Shown: positions 22,285-31,089, counted from the first letter of the stretch. The stretch is DNA of 55,775 nucleotides from Clostridia bacterium (GCA_017461055.1 JAFTZI010000061.1:1-55775); one strand, 5' to 3'. A program made the numbers and translations. Notes: generated from the letters alone by a model not told the origin.

Positions 22285-24420
22285 TTAAAAAACGTAGCTT
22301 CCTTTCTCAACATTATATGTAACTCCGTCAATTATTACAGTCGCCTTAACAGGAGTTGTGATTTCGTATCTGAAGCCATTTTCCTCCTTGTACCAAGCAC
22401 TTGTAATTTCGCCGTGTCTTGTTTCAAGCTTAGCGCTTAAATAGTCAAGCTTTTTAGTTGGGGTAGGCGCAATTATAATCTCCTCAAAGCCGGGCTTTTC
22501 GTCAACGGTCTTAATACCGCAGGCAACACCGTAAACCCAGTCCGCAACGCTACCGTAAGCGTAGTGGTTAAAGGAGTTCATATCCTTTGACCAAAACTCG
22601 CCCTTGTCGTTAACTCCGTCCCAATGCTCCCAAATGGTAGTAGCGCCCTGCTTAACTGAATATAGCCAGGAAGGATAGCTTTCCTGTAAAAGCAGGTCAT
22701 AGGCTAATTCGACATAACCGTTTTGGCTGAGCGCGTGCAAAAGATACGGAGTGCCAACAAAGCCTGTTTGCAGTCTTGTACCGTTTTCCTTAATCATTTT
22801 TGCAAGCCCGTCAGCAGTAGCTCTTTTATCCTCGGCAATGCCAAAGTACAATGCCAAAACATACTCTGTTTGTGTCTTGTATTCCTTAAAGGTCTTTCTT
22901 ATTGTCTTAAGAATGTTTTCGGCAAGCCTTTCGTATTTCTCCACATTTTTGCCTAAAGCTCTGCCTGTCTTTATAGTTAAGACAGTAGAGTAGTAGTAGA
23001 ATACAGAGGCAATAAAGTCATCACGTGTTGAGCCCTTGTAGCTTCCTGCGGGAGCGTCTAGTCCAAGCCAGTCGCCAAAATGATGCACACCGCCTGTCCA
23101 CAAATATTTCTTTGTGGAGTCCTTGCCCATAAATGCAACATATTTGCACATACAAGGGTACATTTCCTTAAGTATTTTTTTGTTACCGTAGGTTAAGTAA
23201 ATTTGATAAGGGCAAACAGTTACAGCATCTCCCCAAGCGGCGCTTGACTTTTCATTGCTCCAATATTGGGGAACAACGTGAGGCAGAGCGCCGTTTTCAA
23301 ATTGGTCAAGCTTCATATCTCTTAACCACTTTTCAAAAAACCTCTCAACGTCGTAGTTGTATGTAGCGGTTTTTACAAATACCTGCGCATCACCTGTCCA
23401 GCCCATTCTCTCATCTCTTTGCGGGCAGTCTGTCGGAATGTCAAGGAAGTTGCCCTTTTGTCCCCAGATAATGTTTGAAAACAGCTTGTTAAGTAACGGA
23501 CTTGAGGAATTAAGATAGCCTGTCCTCTTAATGTCGGAGTGTACAACAATAGCCTTTATGTGCTCAGGGGTGATTTCGCAGGGGAAGGAGTTAACTCTTA
23601 TGTACCTGAAGCCATAGAAGGTAAGTCTTGGCTTGTAGGTGTTTTCGCCCTCGGCGCAAATATATTCAAATTCACTCTTTGCAGTACGGTAGTTTTCTGT
23701 GTAGAAATTACCGTCACTGTCAAGAACCTCAGCAAAGGAAAATGAAATCCTATCTCCCTTATGAGCATTAACCTTAAATTCAAAGTAGCCGGTTAAATTT
23801 TGGTTAAAGTCAATTACGGTTTCGCCCTTGGGAGTTACAAAAATTTTGTGTGGGGCTAAAATTTCATTTTCAACAATCTTTTCGCCCTGCTGATTTACAA
23901 TCATTTCCTTCGGGTAGTCAAATTCCTTACAGGGCACATACTTTTCCTCAAATAAAGAATCATAATGCTCACCGTCGTAAATGTCAGCAAAGGTAACCTT
24001 ACTCATTGATGCAAGCCAGCTCTTGTCGGAATAAATGTATTCCTTCTGACCGTTTTCAAGGGTTAACTCAAGCTCGCAAATAAGAGCCTGATACCAGTCG
24101 GGATGCTCCTGTGAATTCCTCCAGTTAATCCTGCCCTTAAACCAGTCAAGAGCCAAGGTAACCTTAATTGTGTTTGTTGTATCTAAAAGCTCTGTTACAT
24201 CATAGGTCTGCATTTGTACACGCTTAACCGATGTGCATCCGGGAGCAAGAATGAAATCTCCTACGCGCCTGCCGTTAATTTCGGCATAGTAACAGCCAAG
24301 AGAAGTGATTTTAAGAGTTGCCCTTTTTACGTTATGCACATTAAAATCCCTTTTTAAGTTAATTGCCTCAAAGCCGTTTGGTTGCGTGGGATAGGATATC
24401 CATTTTGAATTATTAAGCAT
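22285..24420 (-). CDS. GH78 alpha-L-rhamnosidase
   Basis: Releases terminal L-rhamnose from plant polysaccharides or flavonoid glycosides. A 711-residue single-chain enzyme without signal peptide, hence cytoplasmic. N-terminal beta-sandwich domains (INLKRDFNVHNVKRATL, YYAEINGRRVGDFILAPG, NTIKVTLALDWF), then the (alpha/alpha)6 barrel with DCPQRDERMGWTGDAQVF (general acid region, near 337) and TTIWEHWDGV (near 594), then a C-terminal sandwich. These motifs are typical of GH78. It is the first gene of a unit that runs into mnmA with no gap, an unexpected pairing of catabolism with tRNA modification. Confidence 0.9.
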   Translation of the reverse strand: MLNNSKWISYPTQPNGFEAINLKRDFNVHNVKRATLKITSLGCYYAEINGRRVGDFILAPGCTSVKRVQMQTYDVTELLDTTNTIKVTLALDWFKGRINWRNSQEHPDWYQALICELELTLENGQKEYIYSDKSWLASMSKVTFADIYDGEHYDSLFEEKYVPCKEFDYPKEMIVNQQGEKIVENEILAPHKIFVTPKGETVIDFNQNLTGYFEFKVNAHKGDRISFSFAEVLDSDGNFYTENYRTAKSEFEYICAEGENTYKPRLTFYGFRYIRVNSFPCEITPEHIKAIVVHSDIKRTGYLNSSSPLLNKLFSNIIWGQKGNFLDIPTDCPQRDERMGWTGDAQVFVKTATYNYDVERFFEKWLRDMKLDQFENGALPHVVPQYWSNEKSSAAWGDAVTVCPYQIYLTYGNKKILKEMYPCMCKYVAFMGKDSTKKYLWTGGVHHFGDWLGLDAPAGSYKGSTRDDFIASVFYYYSTVLTIKTGRALGKNVEKYERLAENILKTIRKTFKEYKTQTEYVLALYFGIAEDKRATADGLAKMIKENGTRLQTGFVGTPYLLHALSQNGYVELAYDLLLQESYPSWLYSVKQGATTIWEHWDGVNDKGEFWSKDMNSFNHYAYGSVADWVYGVACGIKTVDEKPGFEEIIIAPTPTKKLDYLSAKLETRHGEITSAWYKEENGFRYEITTPVKATVIIDGVTYNVEKGSYVF

Positions 24421-24462
24421 AGTATGAGTTCCTTCTGAAATATATAATATAGTACTAACACT

Positions 24463-24490
24463 ATTTTAGCATATTTGTAAAAAAAATCAA
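24463..24490 (-). promoter_or_regulatory. Probable promoter of the GH78-mnmA unit
   Basis: Minus strand TTGATT (24485-24490), 16 nt, TAAAAT (24463-24468), divergent from the zinc-sensor promoter 20 nt away. No catabolite-response element was recognised. Confidence 0.55.
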
Positions 24491-24508
24491 TAAGTTTATA
24501 CAAAACTA

Positions 24509-24561
24509 TTGACAAAAGTATTTCGTTGTGTTACAATGAACATATGAACAATTGCTCATAT
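24509..24561 (+). promoter_or_regulatory. Promoter and SmtB-type operator of the zinc export operon
   Basis: TTGACA (24509-24514), 17 nt, TACAAT (24532-24537). The 20-bp palindrome ATATGAACAATTGCTCATAT (24542-24561) covers the expected start of transcription; only one base pair breaks its symmetry. It matches the known ATATGAAC..TG.TCATAT style of SmtB/CzrA/CadC operators, so the sensor likely blocks its own transcription in low zinc. A second small inverted repeat TTGCTC/GAGCAA follows (24552-24568). Confidence 0.88.
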
Positions 24562-24588
24562 TTGAGCAAGCAAGAAAAGGAGATAATT

Positions 24589-24915
24589 ATGGACAACTCA
24601 TTGGCACTTACAAGAATTAAGGAAACTATTACAAGAAACGGAGAGCTTTTTGACAGTCTTGCTCAGCTTTACAAGATTTTTGCTGACAGCAGCCGTGTTA
24701 AAATACTTGTAGCTCTTACACAAAGCGAAATGTGTGTAAGCGAAATTTCCGAATTTTTATCTATTACTCAGTCAGCTGTTTCGCATCAGCTTAGAATTTT
24801 AAAGTCAAGCAATCTTGTTAAAACAAGACGTGACGGTAAAAACATTGTATATTCATTGACAGATAATCACGTAAGAACAATTATTGACTGTGGTATGGAG
24901 CACGTAACAGAATAA
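24589..24915 (+). CDS. ArsR/SmtB-family zinc-sensing repressor
   Basis: A 108-residue winged-helix repressor. Core FADSSRVKILVALTQSEMCVSEISEF, recognition helix SITQSAVSHQLRILKSSNLV and the beta-wing RRDGKNIVYSL are typical ArsR family. The C-terminal helix carries D92, H94, H105 and E108, the exact DxH-x10-HxxE spacing of the alpha-5 zinc site of SmtB (CzrA has His at the last position), pointing to Zn(II) rather than arsenic. C49 in EMCVSE could add an alpha-3 site but the second cysteine of CadC is missing. Start at 24589 fits AAAAGGAG; an earlier in-frame ATG would lie in the operator. Co-transcribed with the ATPase 2 nt downstream. Confidence 0.9.
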   Translation: MDNSLALTRIKETITRNGELFDSLAQLYKIFADSSRVKILVALTQSEMCVSEISEFLSITQSAVSHQLRILKSSNLVKTRRDGKNIVYSLTDNHVRTIIDCGMEHVTE

Positions 24916-24917
24916 TA

Positions 24918-26747
24918 ATGAGGGAATTTTTTAAGGAAAACAAATTAACTCTTGCAAGACTTTTCTTAGCAGTCGGTATTCTGATTACTGCCGCTGTGCT
25001 GGGTGGCTATAACCAAACTGCCTCGGTTGTGCTTTACCTTCTTTCATATGCTCTTGGTGCTTGCCTAATTGTATTTAAGGGCTTTGTGGATTTGTTCAAG
25101 GATAGAAGAATTGGCGAAAAAATGCTCATGACCGTAGCCTCGGTTGGAGCCATTGTAATCGGCGAATATTTTGAGGCTGCCTTAATAGCCATTCTTTTTG
25201 AAATAGGTGAGCTTATTGAGGATATGGCAGTTACCTCCTCCCGTAATTCCTTGGAAACTCTTTCAGCTATTCGTCCTGATAAGGCAAGAATAAAGGATAC
25301 AGGCGAAACAGTTATGAGTGAGTGCGTTGAGGTTGGCGCTGTTTTAGAGGTGTTGGCGGGCGAGCGTATTCCTCTTGACGGAATAGTGGTTGACAGTATA
25401 GGCTCGGTTGATACCTCGGTTATTACAGGCGAAAGCGCTCCTCGGTCTGTTCGAACAGGGGACGAAGTATTTTCGGGCTGCCTTAACCTAAGTAGTGTTT
25501 TGTACGTTCAGGTAACAAGAGGCTATAAGCAAAGCGCCGCTCAAAGAATAATTGACTTAAGCGTAAATGCTCTTGACAAAAAAACAAGAAACGAAAAATT
25601 TATAAGAAAATTTGCAAACATCTATACACCGATAGTGATTTTACTTGCAATAATTGTTGCAGCAATTCCGCCACTCATTGACAATATGAACTTTTCATTG
25701 TGGATTTACAGAGCTTGCTCACTTCTTGCAATTTCCTGTCCCTGCGCACTTGTTATTTCTGTACCCCTTGCATATTTCTGCGCAATCGGTTATGCATCCA
25801 AAAAGGGAGTGCTTATTAAAAGCTCATCGGTAATTGAAGCACTTCAAGGCATTAATACGGTTGCCTTTGATAAAACAGGAACTCTTACAAAGTCCGACCT
25901 TCACGTAACTAAGGTTGAAGCTGTTGGAAACAGGTCCAAAATTGACGTGTTAAAATACATTGGTATTGCAGAGCTGAAGTCTAATCACCCAATTGCCTCG
26001 GCAGTTGCGTATGAGGCTAAAAAGCTAAAGCTGACAATTGAGGAAGGCTCAAATTACATGGAGTATGCAGGCAAGGGTGTTGAGTGTGACTCTCCTTACG
26101 GTCATATTAAGGCAGGCACACGTACCTTTGTAGATGCCACAACGGGAATTAACTCAGGTACAGTATTCGTGTCTGTTGACGGTGAGTATGTTGGCTACAT
26201 AGGAATAGGCGATGAGCTTAAGGAAAACAGCAAAATTGCCTTTGAACGCTTGCACAAGCTAAAGGTTAATAAGAAAATCATTTTAAGCGGCGACAAAAAG
26301 TCCAAGGTTGATATAGTTGCAAAAACACTGTCAGCAGACGGCGCATATTCAAATTTGTTGCCTGAGAATAAGCTTGAAGCAATTGAGGACATTATAGATA
26401 CAACGCCGGGCTGTAAAATTGCATATTGCGGTGACGGTATAAATGACCTACCGTCCCTTGCAAGAGCCGATGTCGGAATTGCAATGGGAGCTATAGGCTC
26501 GGATGCGGCTGTGGAAAAGAGCGATGTTGTTATAATGGATGATGACGTAAGCAAAATCCCCCTTGCCATTAAAATTGCCAAGCGCACAAGACGCGTAGTT
26601 CTTGAAAACATTATCTTTGCCATCGGCGCAAAGGTAGCCCTGCTTGTTTTAAGCATAATCGGAATTCTTCCGTTGTTTATAGCGGTAATAGGCGACGTTG
26701 GCTTGCTTATTCTGACTGTTATAAATGCCATAAGAGCCGGTAGATAA
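24918..26747 (+). CDS. P1B-type zinc/cadmium/lead-exporting ATPase
   Basis: Membrane pump driven by ATP that exports soft divalent metals. In 609 residues: actuator TGES (near 170), membrane CPC motif SCPCALVISVPLA (near 274), phosphorylation DKTGTLT (near 317), the HP dipeptide SNHPIASA, and GDGINDLPSL (near 505). The last helix contains IGDVGLLILTVINA with the Asp typical of ZntA/CadA. It lacks any N-terminal metal-binding (HMA, CxxC) domain: the chain starts directly with the first membrane helix. With the SmtB-type sensor upstream, zinc (and Cd/Pb) is the likely substrate. Confidence 0.92.
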   Translation: MREFFKENKLTLARLFLAVGILITAAVLGGYNQTASVVLYLLSYALGACLIVFKGFVDLFKDRRIGEKMLMTVASVGAIVIGEYFEAALIAILFEIGELIEDMAVTSSRNSLETLSAIRPDKARIKDTGETVMSECVEVGAVLEVLAGERIPLDGIVVDSIGSVDTSVITGESAPRSVRTGDEVFSGCLNLSSVLYVQVTRGYKQSAAQRIIDLSVNALDKKTRNEKFIRKFANIYTPIVILLAIIVAAIPPLIDNMNFSLWIYRACSLLAISCPCALVISVPLAYFCAIGYASKKGVLIKSSSVIEALQGINTVAFDKTGTLTKSDLHVTKVEAVGNRSKIDVLKYIGIAELKSNHPIASAVAYEAKKLKLTIEEGSNYMEYAGKGVECDSPYGHIKAGTRTFVDATTGINSGTVFVSVDGEYVGYIGIGDELKENSKIAFERLHKLKVNKKIILSGDKKSKVDIVAKTLSADGAYSNLLPENKLEAIEDIIDTTPGCKIAYCGDGINDLPSLARADVGIAMGAIGSDAAVEKSDVVIMDDDVSKIPLAIKIAKRTRRVVLENIIFAIGAKVALLVLSIIGILPLFIAVIGDVGLLILTVINAIRAGR

Positions 26748-26750
26748 AAT

Positions 26751-26794
26751 AAAAAACACTTATGAAATGCTTTTGCAAATCGTAAGTGTTTTTT
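26751..26794 (+). terminator. Terminator of the zinc export operon
   Basis: AAAAAACACTTA (26751-26762) pairs with TAAGTGTTTTTT (26783-26794), a 12-bp stem ending in Ts directly after the ATPase stop. Confidence 0.85.
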
Positions 26795-26808
26795 GTATAA
26801 ACGAAAAA

Positions 26809-26858
26809 GAGCTGACAGCTTTTAACTAACTGTTTCCAATTAGCCTTCGTGTCAGCCC
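26809..26858 (-). terminator. Terminator of the epimerase gene
   Basis: GCTGACA/TGTCAGC arms (about 26811-26817, 26850-26856) with a long loop; on the minus strand it is followed by CTCTTTTT, just beyond the epimerase stop. Confidence 0.65.
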
Positions 26859-26865
26859 GATTTTA

Positions 26866-27741
26866 CTATTTAATTGTAATAGAATAACCGTTTTTGTAGG
26901 TATAACCGCTTGGCAAATGAATCATTTCTTCCTTAGTCGTCAAATCGTCAACCTTGTCCTGCGTTGCGGGAACAGATGTCCAAGGCTCAATGCAAACGTA
27001 AGGCGCATCGGTCTTTACTGCGTGCCAAAGACCGATATACTTCATTCCGTTAAAGGAAAGGGTCACGCTTCTTGTTGTCTTGTCAGAGCCTAACTTGATT
27101 TCCTTTGCAACGTTGTATAGGAAAATAGCATCGTTATCAAAAAGGTCGTGAGTCAAATCAATTCTCTTAGTGCCGTTTTCACGGTATACCTTGTCGTTAT
27201 GGGTTAAGAAGCAAGCAGGAGAAAAATCAACCCTTACAGCGTCACAGCTCTTGTTAAACTCCACATAGCAGTCCTCAAAGCTAAGGCCCTTGTCCAAAGG
27301 AGCATTAAATGCAGGGTGTCCGCCAACAGAGAAAATAAGCTCCTTTGTATCCTTGTTTTTAACCTCATACTTTACGTCTAAGGTGTTACTGTTAAGAGCA
27401 AATGTAACATCAAAAATAAATTCAAATGGGTAAATCTCTCTTGTTTCCTCATTTGCGCAAAGCTCAAGAGTAATAAAATCACGCGCGGCAGATTTGAGAG
27501 AAAACACGCTTTTTCTTGCAAAGCCGTGGTTAGGTAATGTATAGGTTTTGCCAAGATATGTATACTCGCCATTAAAGAGACGTCCGCAAATAGGGAACAT
27601 AATAGGAGCTCTGCCACTCCAATATTTTTCATCTCCCTGCCACAAATATTCGTGACCGCCACTGTCCTTAACAGACATTATTTCTGCACCTAAATCAGAA
27701 ATTACAACAGTTAAAAATTCATTTTGAATAGTATATTTCAT
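26866..27741 (-). CDS. Aldose 1-epimerase (mutarotase), LacX-like
   Basis: Interconverts alpha and beta anomers of sugars such as glucose or galactose. The 291-residue protein is a galactose-mutarotase-like beta-sandwich: SDLGAEIMSVKDSGGHEYLW, then WSGRAPIMFPICGRL, the catalytic-region LPNHGFAR and VGGHPAFNAPL histidines, and a late Glu segment VCIEPWTS. Length and the FPICGR block fit the LacX/YeaD group rather than classical GalM. Stands alone with its own promoter at 27774-27802 and terminator; logically it serves the sugars released by the GH31/GH35/GH78 enzymes. Confidence 0.88.
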   Translation of the reverse strand: MKYTIQNEFLTVVISDLGAEIMSVKDSGGHEYLWQGDEKYWSGRAPIMFPICGRLFNGEYTYLGKTYTLPNHGFARKSVFSLKSAARDFITLELCANEETREIYPFEFIFDVTFALNSNTLDVKYEVKNKDTKELIFSVGGHPAFNAPLDKGLSFEDCYVEFNKSCDAVRVDFSPACFLTHNDKVYRENGTKRIDLTHDLFDNDAIFLYNVAKEIKLGSDKTTRSVTLSFNGMKYIGLWHAVKTDAPYVCIEPWTSVPATQDKVDDLTTKEEMIHLPSGYTYKNGYSITIK

Positions 27742-27773
27742 TAAAAAGCCTCACTTTTCTGTATTTCCTATAC

Positions 27774-27802
27774 ATTTTACCACAATTAAACAAAAAAATC
27801 AA
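27774..27802 (-). promoter_or_regulatory. Promoter of the epimerase gene
   Basis: Minus strand TTGATT (27797-27802), 17 nt, TAAAAT (27774-27779), back to back with the radical SAM promoter. Confidence 0.7.
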
Positions 27803-27804
27803 TA

Positions 27805-27833
27805 TTGAAAATATTTATAATATATGATAGAAT
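27805..27833 (+). promoter_or_regulatory. Promoter of the radical SAM gene
   Basis: TTGAAA (27805-27810), 17 nt, TAGAAT (27828-27833), 25 nt before the start; the start is preceded by a run of seven Gs (27848-27854) serving as ribosome site. Confidence 0.75.
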
Positions 27834-27858
27834 AAATTAGATTATAAGGGGGGGCAAA

Positions 27859-28812
27859 ATGGCAAATATAGCGCTTTTAAACAGATGCAATCTTAGGTGT
27901 CCCTATTGCTTTGCAAATGAATATATTGATAACGAGGGACAGGACATAACAATAGAAGATTTCAGGCAGCTTCTTGACTTTGCAGCCCTTGATTCAAGCC
28001 TTGGCATAATAGGCGGCGAGCCGCTTTTACATAAGGACTTTGACGAATTAATGCGCCAAGCTCAGGACGATTTTCGCTTTCATAAAATAACCGTGTTTAC
28101 TAACGGAATTTTTATTGACAAGCACTTGACTGCTTTGAATGACAGAAAAACAACCGTATTAATAAACGTAAATTCAAGTCAGGACATAGGAAAATCCAAT
28201 TTTGAAAAGCTTGATAATAACATATCGTTACTTATGCAAATGGGCTGCGGCTCAAATGTAAGCATAGGCATAAATGTCTATAAGCAGGGTCAAGACTTTT
28301 CCGACCTTTTATACATAATCAAGAAATACGGCTTTAGAAGGGTACGCGTAAGCGTTGTAATTCCGCGTGACAAAAGCACAGGCGGAATTAAATATTTTAT
28401 GGAAATGAAGCCCACGCTTTTGGGGCTTTACAAGGAGCTGTTAAAATTAAATGTCTGTCCTTGCTATGACTGTAACGCAATACCCGAGTGCGTATATACC
28501 AAAGAGGAAAGGGAGCTTCTTTCAAGCCTTCCCTTCGCAAACGATTTTGAGAGGGAAATTTTCCTTGGCAAGCGCAGTGTTTGCTCACCTGTAATTGACA
28601 TATACCCCGATTATACAGCTACAAGATGCTTTGGCTGCTACGATATGGAAAGAGTGAGCATAAGGGATTTTAAAAATATAGCTGATTTAAGAAATTACTT
28701 TTTTATGAAAATAGATGCAAGGCTTGTGCACAGCTATTCATGGGACAGATGCAAGGATTGCTATAAGCACAAGGTGTTCGGTTGCTTTGGCGGATGCCTT
28801 TGCTACAAATAG
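27859..28812 (+). CDS. Radical SAM protein with SPASM-like C-terminus
   Basis: A 317-residue radical S-adenosylmethionine enzyme. The cluster motif CNLRCPYC (C10, C14, C17) is very near the N-terminus and GGEPLLHKDF supplies the SAM-binding glycines. The C-terminus carries many cysteines, ending WDRCKDCYKHKVFGCFGGCLC, the CxxC...CxGGC arrangement of SPASM domains that bind extra iron-sulfur clusters; more cysteines occur in NVCPCYDCNAIPEC and RCFGCYDM. Such enzymes often modify peptides or other enzymes. No precursor peptide or peptide transporter is adjacent: the next gene, 12 nt on, is NAD(P)HX repair. Substrate unknown. Confidence 0.85.
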   Translation: MANIALLNRCNLRCPYCFANEYIDNEGQDITIEDFRQLLDFAALDSSLGIIGGEPLLHKDFDELMRQAQDDFRFHKITVFTNGIFIDKHLTALNDRKTTVLINVNSSQDIGKSNFEKLDNNISLLMQMGCGSNVSIGINVYKQGQDFSDLLYIIKKYGFRRVRVSVVIPRDKSTGGIKYFMEMKPTLLGLYKELLKLNVCPCYDCNAIPECVYTKEERELLSSLPFANDFEREIFLGKRSVCSPVIDIYPDYTATRCFGCYDMERVSIRDFKNIADLRNYFFMKIDARLVHSYSWDRCKDCYKHKVFGCFGGCLCYK

Positions 28813-28824
28813 GGTGGTGATTTT

Positions 28825-30309
28825 ATGAAGCAGGTTGTCAGCGTTTCAAATATGCGCAAAAGCGACCGTCATACAATAGAAAATAAAGCTTCCTCTCTTG
28901 AGCTAATGTACAAAGCGGGAGAGGGAATATTTAAAAGCGTAGATTGGCACGGGAAAATTCTTGTTGTGTGTGGCTATGGAAACAACGCAGGGGACGGATA
29001 TGTTGTAGCGGAGCTGCTTCAAAAGGCAGGCTGCTACGTGAAAATCTTGCTGTTGGAGGAGCGCTTTTCAGAGGACGGAAAACACTATTTTGATGCTTGC
29101 GTAAATGAAAAAGTGCCGTACAGTGTCTATAAAGGCGAAGATTTTAAGGAATACGATATAATTTTAGATTGTATTCTCGGCACAGGCTTTAAGGGGGATG
29201 TAACAGGAATTACCAAGGAGGTAATTGAAAAAATCAACTCAAGCGGAGCATACGTTGTTTCCGCCGATATCAACAGCGGCTTAAACGGAGATAGCGGTCT
29301 TGGCTCTACCTGCGTTAAAAGCGATTTAACTGTTTCCGTAGGAACTCTTAAAAGCGGACACCTTTTAGGTCAGGCAAAGGACAAAATAGGCAAGCTAATT
29401 AATGTGGAGATAGGTATTGACCTTGTGGAAAAGCCATATGGCTTGCTTGAAAAAGCAGATGCTGCTAAGCTTTTGAAAAAAAGAGAGAATTATTCCAACA
29501 AGGGCACATACGGTTATGTAGCCTTAATAGGCGGCTGTACGGAATACAGTGGCGCTGTCAAGCTTGCCAATCTTTCCGCGTGTGCCTTAAGGAGCGGCTG
29601 CGGTGTTTGCAAAATCTTAGCTCCGAAATCAGTATGTCACGGTATAATGCCATATCTTTTGGAAAGCACCCTTTACCCACTTTCAGAGTGCGACGGAGCT
29701 ATCAAATTTGACGAAAAAGAGATACAGGGTGCCTTAAATAACGTAAAATGCGTTGCGATCGGTATGGGCTTAGGACAAAGAGGAGATAACGAAAAAGTAA
29801 TTAAATACATTTTGGAAAATTATAAAATCCCCGTAATCATAGATGCAGACGGACTGAATACGCTTTCTAAAATGGATGCTGATATTATAAAACATACCTC
29901 GTGCCGAGTGGTTTTGACCCCGCATTTAAAGGAGCTTGAAAGGTTAATAGGTGTCCCCCTTGAAGAAATTCAAAGGGCCCCGGTTACCTATGCCAAAGGC
30001 TATGCGCAAAAAACAGGCGCAATAGTATTACTAAAGGGACCGACAACAATTATAACCGACGGAGAAGAGGTAATTTTAACAAATACAGGCTGCGCAGGAA
30101 TGGCAAGCGCAGGAAGCGGAGACGTTTTAAGCGGAATACTTTGCGCACTTTGCGCCGGCCAAGATGATTTGCTTACCTATGTAAGCTTAGGCGCATACAT
30201 AAACGGCTACGCTGGGGAAATTGCACAGCAAAAGCTATGCGACATTTCAATGCTGGCATCGGACACAGCTCTTAGTATTGGTATAGCTATAAAGGAGCTT
30301 CAGGGCTAA
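28825..30309 (+). CDS. nnr: Bifunctional NAD(P)HX epimerase/dehydratase
   Basis: Repairs hydrated NADH/NADPH. The N-terminal half (about 1-210) is the YjeF-N epimerase (VSNMRKSDRHTIE, VVCGYGNNAGDGYVVAELL, DCILGTGFKGDV, SADINSGLNGDSG). The C-terminal half (about 215-494) is the ADP-dependent dehydratase with ribokinase fold (GYVALIGGCTEYSGA, ACALRSGCG, IDADGLNTL, VLTPHLKELERL, GPTTIITDG) and the catalytic AGSGDVLSG. The 494-residue length fits the fused bacterial form. Ends at a strong terminator shared with the convergent hydrolase operon. Confidence 0.95.
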   Translation: MKQVVSVSNMRKSDRHTIENKASSLELMYKAGEGIFKSVDWHGKILVVCGYGNNAGDGYVVAELLQKAGCYVKILLLEERFSEDGKHYFDACVNEKVPYSVYKGEDFKEYDIILDCILGTGFKGDVTGITKEVIEKINSSGAYVVSADINSGLNGDSGLGSTCVKSDLTVSVGTLKSGHLLGQAKDKIGKLINVEIGIDLVEKPYGLLEKADAAKLLKKRENYSNKGTYGYVALIGGCTEYSGAVKLANLSACALRSGCGVCKILAPKSVCHGIMPYLLESTLYPLSECDGAIKFDEKEIQGALNNVKCVAIGMGLGQRGDNEKVIKYILENYKIPVIIDADGLNTLSKMDADIIKHTSCRVVLTPHLKELERLIGVPLEEIQRAPVTYAKGYAQKTGAIVLLKGPTTIITDGEEVILTNTGCAGMASAGSGDVLSGILCALCAGQDDLLTYVSLGAYINGYAGEIAQQKLCDISMLASDTALSIGIAIKELQG

Positions 30310-30320
30310 TATTTGGATTA

Positions 30321-30361
30321 AAAAACACAGACTATTGCAAAACGCAATAGTCTGTGTTTTT
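30321..30361. terminator. Bidirectional terminator
   Basis: A perfect 18-bp stem, AAAAACACAGACTATTGC (30321-30338) with its complement (30344-30361) and a 5-nt loop. A/T ends on both sides let it serve nnr (plus) and the CotH-hydrolase operon (minus). Confidence 0.95.
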
Positions 30362-30372
30362 ATCGTTAGTTA

Positions 30373-31089
30373 TTAACGTATAAAGCTAAGAATTTCATCA
30401 AAATACCGTTGCTTCATTTCTTCATCTAAATCGCAGTGGTCACGGTCTTTAACAATATAAAACCTAACGTCCCTTGTCTTTGCAAGCTCGTTTACAAACC
30501 TTTCACTGTGCATATTAATGTTAACTGCGCTGTCCTTATCACAGTGGAAAATAATATAATCGGTTTTCTTAGGGAGAGTGTCGATTAAATGCAGGGGAGA
30601 AGCGGATTTTAAGGCTGAATCAAAATCCCCCTCATAGCCATAAAAGGCGCTGTAAATAGTCCTTGGTAAATCAACTCTTTCGGTAAAGTGGTACGGAAGA
30701 TCACAAACAGGGCAGTTAGCCACACAACCGAGAGGAGTTCTTTTTGCATATTTTGTGTACACTATGCAGGCAAGACCGCCCATACTGCCACCCGATGATA
30801 CAATAGAAATATTATCGCTTAGCTTGTATTTTTCAAAAAGCACATCTAAAATCTCATCGGTTAAATTAACCTCGTCCATATTCATCCAGCCCCAAGGGTT
30901 AGTATATGGAATGACAAACAATACATTATGCTCAGCAAAAGCGTGTCCCATGCTTGTTCCTTCAGGGTACATACTCATTCCGCCAAGACCGAAAAATTCA
31001 AGAACAACACCCTTTATCTCGCCCTTGATTTCCTTATCGTTTGAATAAGCAAAATAGCTTAAATTTTCATAATTAATAATCTTTTCCAT
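30373..31089 (-). CDS. Alpha/beta hydrolase, esterase-like
   Basis: A 238-residue alpha/beta-hydrolase fold protein without signal peptide. The nucleophile elbow is SSGGSMGGLA (Ser near residue 104), the oxyanion region FFGLGGMSMYPEG, a late acid in FHCDKDSAVNI and the histidine in KDRDHCDL, giving a full Ser-Asp-His triad. Substrate unknown; an acyl or carbohydrate ester is plausible from the neighbouring SGNH and beta-lactamase-fold hydrolases. Start at ATG 31087-31089 fits AGGTGA 5 nt upstream. Last gene of the five-gene operon, 5 nt from the endonuclease-like gene. Confidence 0.82.
   Translation of the reverse strand: MEKIINYENLSYFAYSNDKEIKGEIKGVVLEFFGLGGMSMYPEGTSMGHAFAEHNVLFVIPYTNPWGWMNMDEVNLTDEILDVLFEKYKLSDNISIVSSGGSMGGLACIVYTKYAKRTPLGCVANCPVCDLPYHFTERVDLPRTIYSAFYGYEGDFDSALKSASPLHLIDTLPKKTDYIIFHCDKDSAVNINMHSERFVNELAKTRDVRFYIVKDRDHCDLDEEMKQRYFDEILSFIR

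Noticed and set aside
24421-24508. Catabolite-response element upstream of the GH78 gene
   Set aside because: No match to the cre pattern was found in the intergenic region.
24526-24588. Upstream in-frame ATG for the zinc sensor
   Set aside because: It lies before the operator and the expected transcription start; the ATG at 24589 has AAAAGGAG.
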